A stretch of DNA of 64,000 nt. It comes from Tianweitania aestuarii. Its GTDB lineage: Bacteria; Pseudomonadota; Alphaproteobacteria; Rhizobiales; Rhizobiaceae. Both the position numbers and the translations under genes were made by a program. Below the pieces are notes generated by a model, which was given only the letters and a program-made list of their open reading frames with translations, was not told where the DNA came from and did no database searches. Location of the stretch: the NCBI RefSeq assembly GCF_018457165.1, contig NZ_JAFMNX010000002.1:248001-312000 (forward strand), in the 5' to 3' direction. Positions 49,297-59,120 of the stretch are shown here, in pieces (within the stretch, counting starts at the first letter, position 1; the number at the start of each line of letters is the position of its first letter).

Positions 49297-50142
49297 ATGG
49301 CATCATCGAAAGTCTGGTTCATCACGGGATCATCCAAGGGCTTCGGCCGCATCTGGTCGCAAGCCGCTCTTGCGCGCGGCGACAAGGTTGCCGCGACGGC
49401 GCGTGATACCGCCACGCTTCAGCCGCTGGTCGACCAATATGGCGCCGACAATGTTCTGGCGTTGAAGCTGGACGTCACCGACAAGGCGCAGGTGGACGCC
49501 ACCATCGCGCAAGCCAAAGCCAAGTTCGGCCGGCTCGACATCGTCGTCAACAATGCCGGCTATGGCTTGTTCGGCGCGATCGAGGAAGTCTCGGAAGAAG
49601 ACGCCCGCGCCCAGATCGAAACCAATGTGTTCGGCGCTCTTTGGGTGACACAGGCCGCCTTGCCGATCATGCGCGAGCAAAAGAGCGGCCACATCATCCA
49701 GGTGTCGTCGATCGGCGGCGTCAACGCGTTCCAGAATGTCGGGCTTTATCACGCCTCGAAATGGGCGCTGGAAGGCTTCAGCCAAACGCTGTCGCAGGAA
49801 GTGGCCGGGTTCGGCATCCATGTGACGATCGTCGAGCCGTCGGGCTTCTCGACCGACTGGGGTGGCGCTTCGGCCTCGCATTCGAAGACGCTGCCGGCTT
49901 ATGAAGGCGTGCGCGACAACAGCAAGGCGCGCCGCGGCAAGGCGGTCGCTGGCGATCCGGAAGCCACCGGCGAAGCGATCCTGCGGGTCGTGGACGCCGC
50001 CGAACCGCCGCTGCGCGTGTTCTTCGGCGATGTCGGCCTGCCGATGATCAAAGAAGAATATGCCAAGCGCATCGCGCTTTGGGAGGAATGGGACGACGTC
50101 GCGGTTCTTGCCCAGGGTGCGGGCAGCAACCGCAAGGGCTGA
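49297..50142 (+). CDS. SDR family NAD(P)-dependent oxidoreductase
   Basis: The 281-aa classical short-chain dehydrogenase has the cofactor loop TGSSKGFG (10-17), NNAG at 85-88 and the catalytic triad Ser138, Tyr151, Lys155 (YHASK). Basic residues after the second strand (TAR) suggest NADPH. The substrate is unknown; the C-terminal extension with DPEATGEAILRVVDAAEPPLR is typical of a large uncharacterised SDR group. It converges on the MOSC gene, 6 bp between stops. Confidence 0.9.
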   Translation: MASSKVWFITGSSKGFGRIWSQAALARGDKVAATARDTATLQPLVDQYGADNVLALKLDVTDKAQVDATIAQAKAKFGRLDIVVNNAGYGLFGAIEEVSEEDARAQIETNVFGALWVTQAALPIMREQKSGHIIQVSSIGGVNAFQNVGLYHASKWALEGFSQTLSQEVAGFGIHVTIVEPSGFSTDWGGASASHSKTLPAYEGVRDNSKARRGKAVAGDPEATGEAILRVVDAAEPPLRVFFGDVGLPMIKEEYAKRIALWEEWDDVAVLAQGAGSNRKG

Positions 50143-50148
50143 TCGCGT

Positions 50149-50760
50149 CTAATAGACCCACTGTTCGGGCAGGCGAAGCGAGACCGTTTCGCCTGCCGAG
50201 ATCGTGCCGGGCTTTTCCACCCAGGCGACGAGCCCGCGCCGGCGCTTGGCGATTTTGGGAAACAACAAGGACGCGCCGTGGACGTCGGCCATGCCGGCTT
50301 GTTCGCCGACCGATCGGCCGGCGAGCTTGCAGGGCTGGTTCTGGCTGTCGACCTTCAGCGTCACGCCATAACGAAAGAACATCAACGTTCCCGCAGGCAG
50401 CATGGACAGATGCGGCACGCCTTCCATCAGGATGTTGGCGCCGATCCATTCGCAACGCACCTCCGGCAAACCCATACCTTGGGCGATCTCGCTCATCTCG
50501 TCGGGCGCAACAATCGACAGCTGGCGTTCGTTGCGCATCTCCGTGCCGCGCGCATACCAGGGCTCGCGGCCGCCCGAGCGCCGCGTGATGCCCTGGTGAA
50601 AATCGCCGGTGATACCCTCAAAGGTCAGATCCAGCCGATCAACCGCCTGCGTGACGAAGGTGCGCTCCGGCGCAGCGAACAGACCGGCCACCTGGCCGTA
50701 GATCGTGCGGCCGGGCTGGATTTTGATGTCGTCGAGAGTGCGCGGAAACAGGTCGTGCAT
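50149..50760 (-). CDS. MOSC domain protein
   Basis: The 203-aa protein fits the MOSC superfamily (molybdenum cofactor sulfurase C-terminal-like): IVAPDEMSEIAQGMGL, CEWIGANILMEGVPHLSMLPAGTLM (split here as read) and the conserved Cys in NQPCKLAGRSV, which is the proposed sulfur carrier. Such proteins are thought to transfer sulfur to metal centres; YiiM and YcbX are relatives. The ATG at 50760 is favoured over one at 50805. Confidence 0.82.
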   Translation of the reverse strand: MHDLFPRTLDDIKIQPGRTIYGQVAGLFAAPERTFVTQAVDRLDLTFEGITGDFHQGITRRSGGREPWYARGTEMRNERQLSIVAPDEMSEIAQGMGLPEVRCEWIGANILMEGVPHLSMLPAGTLMFFRYGVTLKVDSQNQPCKLAGRSVGEQAGMADVHGASLLFPKIAKRRRGLVAWVEKPGTISAGETVSLRLPEQWVY

Positions 50761-50858
50761 GAAAGAAGCGTTCCGGTTGTGCGAGCGCCAGCCATGAAGC
50801 GGCAACGCCCTGCTGTCCAGCCAATTGGGCTGAACAACCCATCAGCCAATCATGTGGA

Positions 50859-51980
50859 TCAAAGCCGGCGCAGCAGCGCGCCGCCAATGGAGTAGCCCGC
50901 GCCAAAGGCGCAGATCAGGCCGAAATCCCCGGTTTTCATGTCGTGCCGGTTTTGTTCGAGCGCGACGATCGCACCAGCAGCGGCCGTGTTGCCGTGCTCG
51001 CCGAGGATGATCGGAGCGCGGTCGTGATCCACATCATGGCCGAACGCCATGCGCAGGATCATGCCGTTCATGCGCGCATTGGCCTGATGCAGCCAGAAGC
51101 GGCGCATATCCTCGGGCGTCTGACCGTGATCTCTCAAAAAGTCGAGGATGAACTCGTGGCCGGCATGGGTGACTTCCTTGAACACCTTGTTGCCGGCCTG
51201 CTTGATCAACAGCCCTTCCATGTCGAGCACCGACGCGTTGCCCTGAGTGAGCCGTGCGAGATAGCCGAAGTTGGAGCGGATATTGCTGGAAAACTGCGTC
51301 CACAGGCGGGTGTCCAAGACCTCAAAGCAGTTTTCCCGCTCTTCCCCTTCTTCCAGCGCTTCCACCAGCATGGACACCGACGCATCGCCGAAGATGAAAT
51401 GCGTTTGCCGGTCGCGGAAGTTGAGATGGCCGGTGATCAGTTCGGGCGTGCAAACCAGAACGCGCTTCTGCGCGCCGGAGCGCACGAGGTTGAAGGCCAT
51501 GTGGAGGCCTCCCGCCGCGGACGAGCAGCCGAGGCTGAGGTCAATCGCGGACCCCGGCGTGCCCAGCACCTGCTGGATCTCGATGCCAACAGCCGGATAC
51601 ATGCGCTGCAGATGCGAAGACGCGCAGATGATCATGTCGACATCGTCCGCCGCCCTGCCCGCATCCGCCAGCGCCTTGCGCGCGGACGCAGCACCGAACT
51701 CGGCCTGGACGGAAGTCTCATGGTCTTCGCGCTGCGGCATCACCGGCGACATACGATCGATGTCGAGCACGCCTTCGGGATAAAGCACGCGGCGGGCGCG
51801 AATGCCGGATGCGTGTTCGATAAAGGCGCTGGTGGAACCGGGCAGCGGCGGCTCGCCGCGCTCGGTGCGGCCGATATTCTCGCGCTCGGTCCAGGCATTA
51901 AAGGATGCCACCAGTTCATCATTGCTGATGGAGGCCGTCGGGATGTCGGCCCCGATGCCGCTGATGACCACGCGCTTCAT
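50859..51980 (-). CDS. Beta-ketoacyl-ACP synthase III family protein
   Basis: The 373-aa thiolase-fold condensing enzyme has the FabH triad: Cys152 in SLGCSSAAGG, His298 in WLHQANARM and Asn331 in GEHGNTAAAG. It is longer than FabH (about 320) with an insertion around residues 30-95, so it may be a specialised synthase for long or unusual acyl chains, not the housekeeping FabH. CAGGAAAA precedes the ATG at 51980. It is a single gene with no other lipid genes nearby. Confidence 0.85.
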   Translation of the reverse strand: MKRVVISGIGADIPTASISNDELVASFNAWTERENIGRTERGEPPLPGSTSAFIEHASGIRARRVLYPEGVLDIDRMSPVMPQREDHETSVQAEFGAASARKALADAGRAADDVDMIICASSHLQRMYPAVGIEIQQVLGTPGSAIDLSLGCSSAAGGLHMAFNLVRSGAQKRVLVCTPELITGHLNFRDRQTHFIFGDASVSMLVEALEEGEERENCFEVLDTRLWTQFSSNIRSNFGYLARLTQGNASVLDMEGLLIKQAGNKVFKEVTHAGHEFILDFLRDHGQTPEDMRRFWLHQANARMNGMILRMAFGHDVDHDRAPIILGEHGNTAAAGAIVALEQNRHDMKTGDFGLICAFGAGYSIGGALLRRL

Positions 51981-52079
51981 GCTTGTTTTTCCTGACCTCG
52001 CGCCGGTCCTGGACACAAGCGCAAGCTAATTCATGTCAGGCTCATTTAAGCGGCTTTAACCATATGACGCAATGCAGCA

Positions 52080-52850
52080 TCAGGTCTTGCGAGCGACTAT
52101 AAACAAGCGGGGAAAGCGCAGTAGCCGCGTGCCGTCAATTGTCGGCGAATAAGTGGCGTCGATCGCGGCCTGGTAGGCATGAAGAAACTGATCTTGTTCC
52201 GTTTGGTCGAGCGGAGCGAGGAACGGGCGCAAGCCTGTGCTCTTCACCCATTCCACAATCGCCGCCGCATCCTTCATGGGGTGGTTGTAGATCGTGTGCC
52301 AGATATCGACGGACGCGCCACAGGCGGTCAGCGCGTCATAATAGCTGGAAACGGGCAGCAGCGGATCGCGCGCCGCTTCCGTGAGCTTGGCAGCGAACGG
52401 CATAGCACGCGCGGTTTCGCTCATCAGCCGATGGGTCGGTTCGCCAAGATTGTCCGGCATCTGCACGGCCAGCACGGCACCGGCTTTCATGCCGCTCAGG
52501 ATGCGGGCAAGCACCTGCCGGTGATCGGGCAGCCACTGAAAGATGGCGTTGGCGAACACGACATCGGTATCGCCGTCCGGCATCCATGTGCCCGCGTCGC
52601 CCTCAAAGAAGGCCACATCCGGCAACCGCTTGCGGGCATCCGCCAGCATCGCCGGCGACGTGTCGAAGCCGCTGACTTCGGCTTGAGGCCAGCGGGCAAC
52701 GAGGAGTTCGGTGGAATTGCCTGGCCCGCAGCCGATATCGACGACGCGGCGGGCATCGTCGGTCGGGATCTGGGCCAGGAGATCACGCGCAGGCCGCGTG
52801 CGCTCATCGGCATAAAGCAGATACTGCGCCGCAGACCAGTCGCGTGTCAT
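52080..52850 (-). CDS. tam: Trans-aconitate 2-methyltransferase
   Basis: The 256-aa SAM-dependent enzyme methylates trans-aconitate, a toxic by-product of the citrate cycle. WSAAQYLLYADERTRPARDLL at the start, VVDIGCGPGNSTELL (motif I) and FANAIFQWLPDHRQVL are characteristic of Tam. It begins 1 bp after the ettA stop, so the two are co-transcribed, although the functions are unrelated. Confidence 0.92.
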   Translation of the reverse strand: MTRDWSAAQYLLYADERTRPARDLLAQIPTDDARRVVDIGCGPGNSTELLVARWPQAEVSGFDTSPAMLADARKRLPDVAFFEGDAGTWMPDGDTDVVFANAIFQWLPDHRQVLARILSGMKAGAVLAVQMPDNLGEPTHRLMSETARAMPFAAKLTEAARDPLLPVSSYYDALTACGASVDIWHTIYNHPMKDAAAIVEWVKSTGLRPFLAPLDQTEQDQFLHAYQAAIDATYSPTIDGTRLLRFPRLFIVARKT

Positions 52851-52851
52851 G

Positions 52852-54501
52852 TCAGCGGGTCAACCGCTTGTAGGTGACGCGGCTTGGGTTGGCCGCTTCC
52901 GGTCCGAGGCGACGGACCTTGTCCTTTTCGTATTCCTCGAAGTTGCCTTCGAACCATTCCACATGGCTGTCGCCTTCGAAGGCGAGCATGTGGGTGGCCA
53001 TGCGGTCGAGGAACATGCGATCGTGGCTGATGATGACCGCGCAGCCTGCATAGGCCTCCAGGGCATCCTCGAGCGCGCCGAGCGTTTCGGTGTCGAGATC
53101 GTTGGTCGGCTCATCGAGCAGCAGGACGTTGCCGCCGTTCTTCAGCATCTTGGCGAGGTGGACGCGGTTGCGCTGACCACCTGACAGGTTGCCGACCTTC
53201 TGCTGCTGGTCGCCGCCACGGAAGTTGAAGGACGAGCAATAAGCGCGGCTGTTCACTTCGTGCTTGCCGAGCTTGATGATCTCGGAACCGCCCGAGATCT
53301 CTTCCCAAACTGTCTTGTTCGGATCGAGCGCGTCACGGCTCTGGTCGACATAACCGAGCTTCACTGTTTCGCCGACGCGGATCGTGCCGTCGTCCGGCGT
53401 TTCCTGACCGGTGATCATCTTGAACATCGTGGTCTTGCCCGCGCCGTTCGGACCGATGACGCCGACAATACCGCCCGGAGGCAGCTTGAAGTTCAGGTCT
53501 TCGATCAGCATGCGATCGCCGAAGCTCTTGTCGAGATCGGTGACCTCGATGACGACCTGTCCGAGACGCTCGCCGGCAGGAATGACGATCTGCGTATCGG
53601 TCGGACGACGGCTATCTGCCTGTTCAACCAGATCCTCATAGGCCTTGATGCGGGCCTTGGACTTGGTCTGGCGCGCCTTGGGGCTGGAAGCAATCCATTC
53701 GCGCTCGCGCCAGATCGCCTTCTGGCGCGAATCATCTTCGCGGCCTTCCTGGATCAGGCGCTTGGCCTTGGCGTCGAGATACTTGGTGTAGTTGCCCTCG
53801 TAAGGAATGCCGCGGCCGCGATCGAGCTCGAGGATCCAGCCGGTGACATTGTCGAGGAAGTAGCGATCGTGGGTGATGATCATCACGGCGCCGGGATAAG
53901 CGCGCAGATGCTTCTCAAGCCACGCCGTGGTTTCGGCGTCCAGATGGTTGGTCGGTTCGTCGAGGAGGAGCAGGTCCGGCTGCTGCAGAAGCAGACGGCA
54001 GAGCGCCACGCGGCGGCGCTCACCACCCGACAGCTGGGTCACGTCGGCATCCGATGGCGGGCAGCGCAGGGCTTCCATCGCCATCTCGACCTGCTGTTCG
54101 AGATCCCAAAGGTTCTGGGCGTCGATGATGTCCTGCAGCTTGGCTGCTTCCTCGGCGGTTTCGTCCGAGTAGTTCATCATGAGTTCGTTGTAGCGGTCGA
54201 TGATCGCCGTCTTCTTGGCCACGCCTTCCATGACGTTGCCCTTGACGTCGAGCGCCGGATCGAGCTCGGGCTCCTGCGCCAGATAACCGACGGTAGCGCC
54301 TTCGGCGAGCCAAGCTTCGCCCGTCCACTCCTTGTCCATGCCGGCCATGATCTTGAGGACGGTCGACTTACCGGCGCCGTTGGGGCCGAGAATGCCGATC
54401 TTGGCATCCGGATAGAAAGAAAGGTTGAGGTTTTCCAGCACCTTCTTGGCGCCGTAGGCCTTGGACAGGCCGGACATATGATAGATGAACTGGCGTGCCA
54501 T
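52852..54501 (-). CDS. ettA: Energy-dependent translational throttle protein EttA
   Basis: The 549-aa ABC-F protein has two ATPase domains without membrane segments: Walker A GPNGAGKST (~40) and GPNGAGKTT (~355), signatures LSGGERRRVALCRLL and LSGGQRNRVHLAKML, and the P-site tRNA-interaction linker between them (ending KSKARIKAYEDL). EttA binds the ribosomal E site and gates the first peptide bond according to ADP/ATP. The N-terminal MARQFIYHMSGLSKAYG is typical. Confidence 0.95.
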   Translation of the reverse strand: MARQFIYHMSGLSKAYGAKKVLENLNLSFYPDAKIGILGPNGAGKSTVLKIMAGMDKEWTGEAWLAEGATVGYLAQEPELDPALDVKGNVMEGVAKKTAIIDRYNELMMNYSDETAEEAAKLQDIIDAQNLWDLEQQVEMAMEALRCPPSDADVTQLSGGERRRVALCRLLLQQPDLLLLDEPTNHLDAETTAWLEKHLRAYPGAVMIITHDRYFLDNVTGWILELDRGRGIPYEGNYTKYLDAKAKRLIQEGREDDSRQKAIWREREWIASSPKARQTKSKARIKAYEDLVEQADSRRPTDTQIVIPAGERLGQVVIEVTDLDKSFGDRMLIEDLNFKLPPGGIVGVIGPNGAGKTTMFKMITGQETPDDGTIRVGETVKLGYVDQSRDALDPNKTVWEEISGGSEIIKLGKHEVNSRAYCSSFNFRGGDQQQKVGNLSGGQRNRVHLAKMLKNGGNVLLLDEPTNDLDTETLGALEDALEAYAGCAVIISHDRMFLDRMATHMLAFEGDSHVEWFEGNFEEYEKDKVRRLGPEAANPSRVTYKRLTR

Positions 54502-54612
54502 TGCGCGCTATTCCAATCCCTGATCGTGCGGTGAATTGCGCGCTATGTAAGCCAAAGGGAGGATCGGGGCAATGCGTAAGGGCGGATCGCTGTTTTCCTG
54601 TGGGAAGCGCTC

Positions 54613-55545
54613 ATGAGTTTCGACCGGGTTGAAACGGTGAACGCGGCATCGGGTGCGGCGCTGCGGCTTTATCGCAGTGAGGCACCTGAACCGCGCGGCG
54701 TGGTGCAGATCAATCACGGGCTGGCCGAACATGCCGAACGCTATGGGCGCTTTGCGCAAGCGCTGGCGGAACGCGGCTATCATACTCTCGCACATGATCA
54801 TCGCGGCCATGGCGGAACGAAGGCGCCGGGCGCGCCGCTCGGCCGCTTTTCTCCCGATGATGGGGACCGGCTGGTGCTGGAGGATGCGGCGGCCGTGCTC
54901 GATCTTGCCGCAGAAGAGTATCCCGGTCTGCCGGTAATCTGCTTTGGCCATTCGATGGGCGGGTTGGTCGCGCTCAATCTGGTGCAGCGCTTTCCCGAAA
55001 AGATGCAGGCAGCGGCGATCTGGAACGCTAACTTTTCGGCCGGCCTGCAAGGCCGCCTTGCCCGCGTCCTGCTGGGCCTTGAGCGCTTCCGCATGGGATC
55101 CGATGTACCCTCGCACATCCTGCCGCGGCTGACCTTTCAGGCCTGGGGCAAGGCCATTCCCCAAGCGCGTACGCCGTTCGACTGGCTGAGCCATGATCCG
55201 GATGAAGTCGATGCCTACATCGCCGACCCGCTTTGCGGCTGGGATGCCAGCGTATCGCTGTGGCAGGACCTGTTCGCGCTGATCTTTGCCGGCGCGGATG
55301 ATGCCCGCTTCGGATCGGTGCCGAAGAGCCTGCCGCTCCAGCTCGTCGGCGGCATGGAAGATCCGGCAACCGAGAACGGCAAGGCCACGCAGGCGCTTCG
55401 CCGGCGGCTTGAACGGCTCGGCTTTTCGAATCTGGAAACAAGGCTTTACGAGGAAACGCGCCACGAATCCCTCAACGCGTTGAATCGAAACATCATCACC
55501 TCCGATTTTCTGGCCTGGGCGGATCGGGTCACGGCCAGGCGGTGA
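54613..55545 (+). CDS. Alpha/beta hydrolase, lysophospholipase/monoacylglycerol lipase-like
   Basis: The 310-aa hydrolase has the nucleophile elbow GHSMGG (Ser114), the oxyanion region HGLAEHAERYG, acid residue in VGGMEDPAT and the final His in YEETRHESLN. The HGLAEH stretch and HDHRGHGGT are typical of the PldB/monoglyceride lipase group. No signal peptide is present. Spacing of 54 bp to the downstream TPP enzyme allows co-transcription, but no functional link is evident. Confidence 0.87.
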   Translation: MSFDRVETVNAASGAALRLYRSEAPEPRGVVQINHGLAEHAERYGRFAQALAERGYHTLAHDHRGHGGTKAPGAPLGRFSPDDGDRLVLEDAAAVLDLAAEEYPGLPVICFGHSMGGLVALNLVQRFPEKMQAAAIWNANFSAGLQGRLARVLLGLERFRMGSDVPSHILPRLTFQAWGKAIPQARTPFDWLSHDPDEVDAYIADPLCGWDASVSLWQDLFALIFAGADDARFGSVPKSLPLQLVGGMEDPATENGKATQALRRRLERLGFSNLETRLYEETRHESLNALNRNIITSDFLAWADRVTARR

Positions 55546-55599
55546 CAGCTGGCTTCAGGCTTGTTACGCAAACGCCATTGAAGCTCGGGAGGAACCAGC

Positions 55600-57249
55600 A
55601 TGCAGACCGGCGGCCAACTCATTGTCGACGCACTCGAAGCGAATGGCGTCAAACAGATCTATTGCGTGCCGGGCGAAAGCTACCTCGCCGTGCTTGATGC
55701 GCTGCATGACTCCGCGATCGACACCATCATCTGCCGCCAGGAGGGTGGTGCTGCGATGATGGCCGACAGCGAGGGACGGCTGACCGGCAAGCCCGGTGTC
55801 TGCTTCGTGACGCGCGGCCCGGGTGCAACCAACGCCTCGCCCGGCATTCACATCGCGATGCAGGATTCGGTGCCGATGATCCTCTTCGTCGGGCAGATCG
55901 CACGCGGCATCCGGCACCGCGAAGCGTTTCAGGAAGTCGACTACAAGGCGGTGTTCGGCTCGCTTGCCAAATGGGTGGTGGAGATCGAAAACGCCGCCCG
56001 CATCCCCGAACTCGTAACCCGCGCCTTTGCGGTTGCGACCTCCGGCCGGCCTGGACCGGTGGTGATCGCCTTGCCGGAAGACATGCTGACCGACAAAGTC
56101 GAAGCGCTAGCCGCCCTGTCTTACACGCCGGTGGAAACCGCGCCGGGTGCAGCGCAGATGACTGAGTTGCAGGCGCGGCTCGAAAAGGCGGAACGCCCGG
56201 TCGTGATCCTCGGCGGCACGCGCTGGAGCGAGGGATCGGTAGCGGCTTTCGAACAAGCGGTCGAGAACTGGAACCTGCCGGTCGGCTGTTCCTTCCGCCG
56301 CCAGATGCTGTTCGACAACAGCCATCCAAACTATGCCGGTGATGTCGGGATCGGCCCGAACCCGAAGCTGGCCGCTGCGATCAAGCAGGCCGACCTCGTG
56401 CTGCTGGTAGGCGGGCGCTTCGGTGAAATGCCGTCTTCTGATTACACGCTGATCAAGAGCCCCTACCCCGACCAGACCCTGGTGCATGTGCATGCTGACG
56501 CCAACGAGCTTGGCCGCGTGTATCGCCCGACGCTCGCGATCAATGCCTCGCCGGAAGCCTTCGCCCACGCCTTTGCCGCAATGACACCGAAGAAAGCGCC
56601 GGCCTGGGGCGAACACACGAAGGCGCTCAATGACGCGTATCAGGCGTGGTCGACACCGCCGCAAACGGGTCCGGGCGCTGTGCAGATGGGGCCAATCATG
56701 CAGCATCTCGGCGAGGTGCTCGGCGACGATGCCATCATCTGCAACGGCGCCGGCAACTACGCGACCTGGATCCACCGCTTTCACAAGTTCCGCCGCTATG
56801 GCACGCAGGCCGCGCCGACATCCGGCTCGATGGGCTATGGCACACCGGCGGCGGTCGCCGCCAAGCGCCTGTTTCCGGAGCGCGAAGTCATCGCCTTTGC
56901 CGGCGACGGCTGCTTTTTGATGAACGGGCAGGAATTCGCCACCGCGGTGCAGTATGGACTGCCGATCATCGTGATCGTCGTCAACAACGGCATCTACGGC
57001 ACGATCCGCATGCATCAGGAGCGCGAATATCCCGGCCGCGTCTCGGGCACGACGCTGACCAATCCCGATTTCGCAGCACTTGCGCGCGCTTATGGCGGGC
57101 ACGGCGAGACGGTGGAAACCACGGCCGACTTCGCGCCGGCCTTCAAGCGGGCACGGGAAAGCGGCAGACCGGCGATCATCGAGATCAAGCTCGATCCGGA
57201 AGCGCTGACGCCGAGCCGCACATTGAGCGACATTCGCGAAAAGCGTTGA
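55600..57249 (+). CDS. Thiamine pyrophosphate-dependent enzyme, acetolactate synthase-like
   Basis: The 549-aa protein has the three-domain layout of the family: N-terminal Pyr domain with the catalytic Glu48 (CRQEGGAAMMAD), a central domain (~190-330), and the PP domain with the TPP/Mg motif GDGCFLMN...VVNN. A phenylalanine-rich FAD-binding pattern is not clear. No regulatory small subunit is adjacent, so biosynthetic acetolactate synthase is unlikely; benzoylformate decarboxylase- or oxalyl-CoA-like activities are alternatives. A GGAGG site precedes the ATG. Confidence 0.85.
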   Translation: MQTGGQLIVDALEANGVKQIYCVPGESYLAVLDALHDSAIDTIICRQEGGAAMMADSEGRLTGKPGVCFVTRGPGATNASPGIHIAMQDSVPMILFVGQIARGIRHREAFQEVDYKAVFGSLAKWVVEIENAARIPELVTRAFAVATSGRPGPVVIALPEDMLTDKVEALAALSYTPVETAPGAAQMTELQARLEKAERPVVILGGTRWSEGSVAAFEQAVENWNLPVGCSFRRQMLFDNSHPNYAGDVGIGPNPKLAAAIKQADLVLLVGGRFGEMPSSDYTLIKSPYPDQTLVHVHADANELGRVYRPTLAINASPEAFAHAFAAMTPKKAPAWGEHTKALNDAYQAWSTPPQTGPGAVQMGPIMQHLGEVLGDDAIICNGAGNYATWIHRFHKFRRYGTQAAPTSGSMGYGTPAAVAAKRLFPEREVIAFAGDGCFLMNGQEFATAVQYGLPIIVIVVNNGIYGTIRMHQEREYPGRVSGTTLTNPDFAALARAYGGHGETVETTADFAPAFKRARESGRPAIIEIKLDPEALTPSRTLSDIREKR

Positions 57250-57362
57250 ACGCTGGCGCCGAGCAATGACGTCGAAGTGAACTGGCAGCTAGACACTCTG
57301 CTGCTCCTATGCAAAAGCCGGATCTCTCACTTTCCCACCGATACTCCTAAAGCGGGTCGATC

Positions 57363-58061
57363 ATGGAAATCTTCACAGCCGCCGGCTTCTGGGCGCTTCT
57401 TCAGGTCATGGCAATCGACCTGGTTCTGGCAGGCGACAATGCGATCGTGATCGGCCTGGCGGCAGCGGGTCTGCCTGCCGATCAGCGCAAGAAGGCCATC
57501 CTCGTCGGCATCATTGCCGCGACCGTCCTGCGTATCGGTTTCGCGCTCATCACGTCATGGCTATTGGCCATCGGACCCATTCTGCTAATCGCCGGCGGTC
57601 TCCTGCTTCTGTGGGTCTGCTGGAAGATGTATCGCGAGCTCAGCGTCTCGCATGCGGATGAAGCCGAAGCGCAGGAAGCGCTGGAAGGCGCCGACGGCAG
57701 CGTTTCAGGCGCCAAGCGCAAGACATTTGCGCAGGCAGCCTGGCAGATCGTGATTGCCGACGTGTCCATGTCGCTCGACAACGTGCTCGCCGTGGCCGGT
57801 GCAGCCATGGAACATCCGACGGTTCTGATCGTCGGCCTGATGCTGTCGATCGCGCTGATGGGCTTTGCCGCGACGTTCGTGGCGCGCCTCTTGCACAAAT
57901 ACCGCTGGATCGCCTGGGTCGGCCTGCTCGTTATTCTCTATGTCGCGATCAAGATGCTGCTCGAAGGTGCGATCGGCGAGTTCCCGCAGCAGCTGGGCTT
58001 CCTCGAGACCTATCTGGGATGGGCTGGCATTCACGGTCCCGGCGCCGCTGCGGCGCACTGA
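57363..58061 (+). CDS. TerC family integral membrane protein (YjbE-like)
   Basis: The 232-aa protein has about seven membrane segments with the TerC hallmark Asp residues: VMAIDLVLAGDNAIVIGLA near the start and VIADVSMSLDNVLAVAGAA in the middle, acidic pairs inside membrane segments that suggest metal-ion transport. Members have been tied to tellurium resistance and manganese export. A hydrophilic loop (~85-115) separates the halves. It is followed 18 bp on by a strong hairpin. Confidence 0.9.
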   Translation: MEIFTAAGFWALLQVMAIDLVLAGDNAIVIGLAAAGLPADQRKKAILVGIIAATVLRIGFALITSWLLAIGPILLIAGGLLLLWVCWKMYRELSVSHADEAEAQEALEGADGSVSGAKRKTFAQAAWQIVIADVSMSLDNVLAVAGAAMEHPTVLIVGLMLSIALMGFAATFVARLLHKYRWIAWVGLLVILYVAIKMLLEGAIGEFPQQLGFLETYLGWAGIHGPGAAAAH

Positions 58062-58078
58062 CAATCCACACACAAACG

Positions 58079-58107
58079 AAAAAGGGCGGCCCTGGAGCCG
58101 CCCTTTT
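58079..58107. terminator. Bidirectional terminator between the TerC gene and the ABC operon
   Basis: AAAAGGGCGGC (58080-58090) and GCCGCCCTTTT (58097-58107) make an 11-bp stem with a 6-nt loop. T runs on both strands suit both converging transcription units. Confidence 0.88.
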
Positions 58108-58128
58108 CTTTGATCGAAGAGACCAGTC

Positions 58129-59100
58129 TTACTTGTTGGCCGCCTCGAAGATTTCCATGGTGTAACCACCTTCCGGCGGTTTCGAGACGATCTCCTGATC
58201 CACAACCAGCTTGGCGGTGCGCTCGTAGGCTGCCGGATCGAGCTTGCCGGTTGCATCACCGAGCAGCTTCGCCACTTCGCCCATCATCCGCTTCTGGTGG
58301 TTCTCGTCCTGGCCGCCATTGTCGACCACGATCTCGGCGGCTTCGTCCGGGTTTTCCATGGCGTATTTCCAGCCTTTCATGGAGGCCTTCACGAAGCGCG
58401 CCATCTTGTCCTTGAAGGCTGGATCGGACAGCTTGTCTTCCATGACATAAAGCCCGTCTTCCAGCATGTCGTTGCCGAGCTGCGTGTAATTGAAAACAAG
58501 AAGGTCTTCCGGCTTGAAGCCGGCATCGATCGCCTGCCAATATTCGTTATAGGTCATGACCGAAATGCAATCGGCCTGCTTCTGAACGAGCGGCTGAACA
58601 TCGAACGACTGCTTGAGCACGGTCACGCCATCCGGGCCGCCGTCGGTCGACAAACCGAGCTTGTTCATCCAGCCATAGAACGGATATTCGTTGCCGAAGA
58701 ACCAGACGCCGAGCGTCTTGCCCTTGAAGTCGGCCTCCGATTTCACCGGACCGTCCTTGGGGCAGATCATCTCCAGACCCGATTTCTGGTAGGGCTGCGC
58801 GATGTTGATGAGCTTGACGCCCTTGTCGCGCGCAGCGAGCGCCGGCGCCATCCAGTCGACGATCACATCGGCACCGCCACCGGCGATCACCTGCTCCGGC
58901 GCAATGTCAGGGCCGCCCGGCTTGATCGTGACGTCAAGGTCTTCCTCTTCGTAGAAGCCCTTGTCCTGCGCAACGTAATAGCCGGCAAACTGGGACTGCG
59001 TGACCCATTTCAACTGCAAGGTGACCTCGTCAGCCGCAAAGGCCGGCAGTGCTGCCATGGACAGCGCGCTCGCCAATAGAATTCCCGTCAGATGCTTCAT
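58129..59100 (-). CDS. ABC transporter substrate-binding protein, NMT1/THI5-like
   Basis: The 323-aa periplasmic protein has a signal peptide (cleavage after AFA near 21) and the NMT1/THI5 fold: VTLQLKWVTQSQFAGYYVAQ at the mature start, then GKTLGVWFFGNEYPFYGW. Homologues bind pyrimidine-like ligands (hydroxymethylpyrimidine, thiamine precursors) or, beside dihydropyrimidinase genes, possibly uracil or thymine. It is the last gene of the operon. The ATG at 59100 is set by the signal peptide; the upstream extension is not signal-like. Confidence 0.88.
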   Translation of the reverse strand: MKHLTGILLASALSMAALPAFAADEVTLQLKWVTQSQFAGYYVAQDKGFYEEEDLDVTIKPGGPDIAPEQVIAGGGADVIVDWMAPALAARDKGVKLINIAQPYQKSGLEMICPKDGPVKSEADFKGKTLGVWFFGNEYPFYGWMNKLGLSTDGGPDGVTVLKQSFDVQPLVQKQADCISVMTYNEYWQAIDAGFKPEDLLVFNYTQLGNDMLEDGLYVMEDKLSDPAFKDKMARFVKASMKGWKYAMENPDEAAEIVVDNGGQDENHQKRMMGEVAKLLGDATGKLDPAAYERTAKLVVDQEIVSKPPEGGYTMEIFEAANK

Positions 59101-59120
59101 TCTTATTGTTCCCTCTGAAG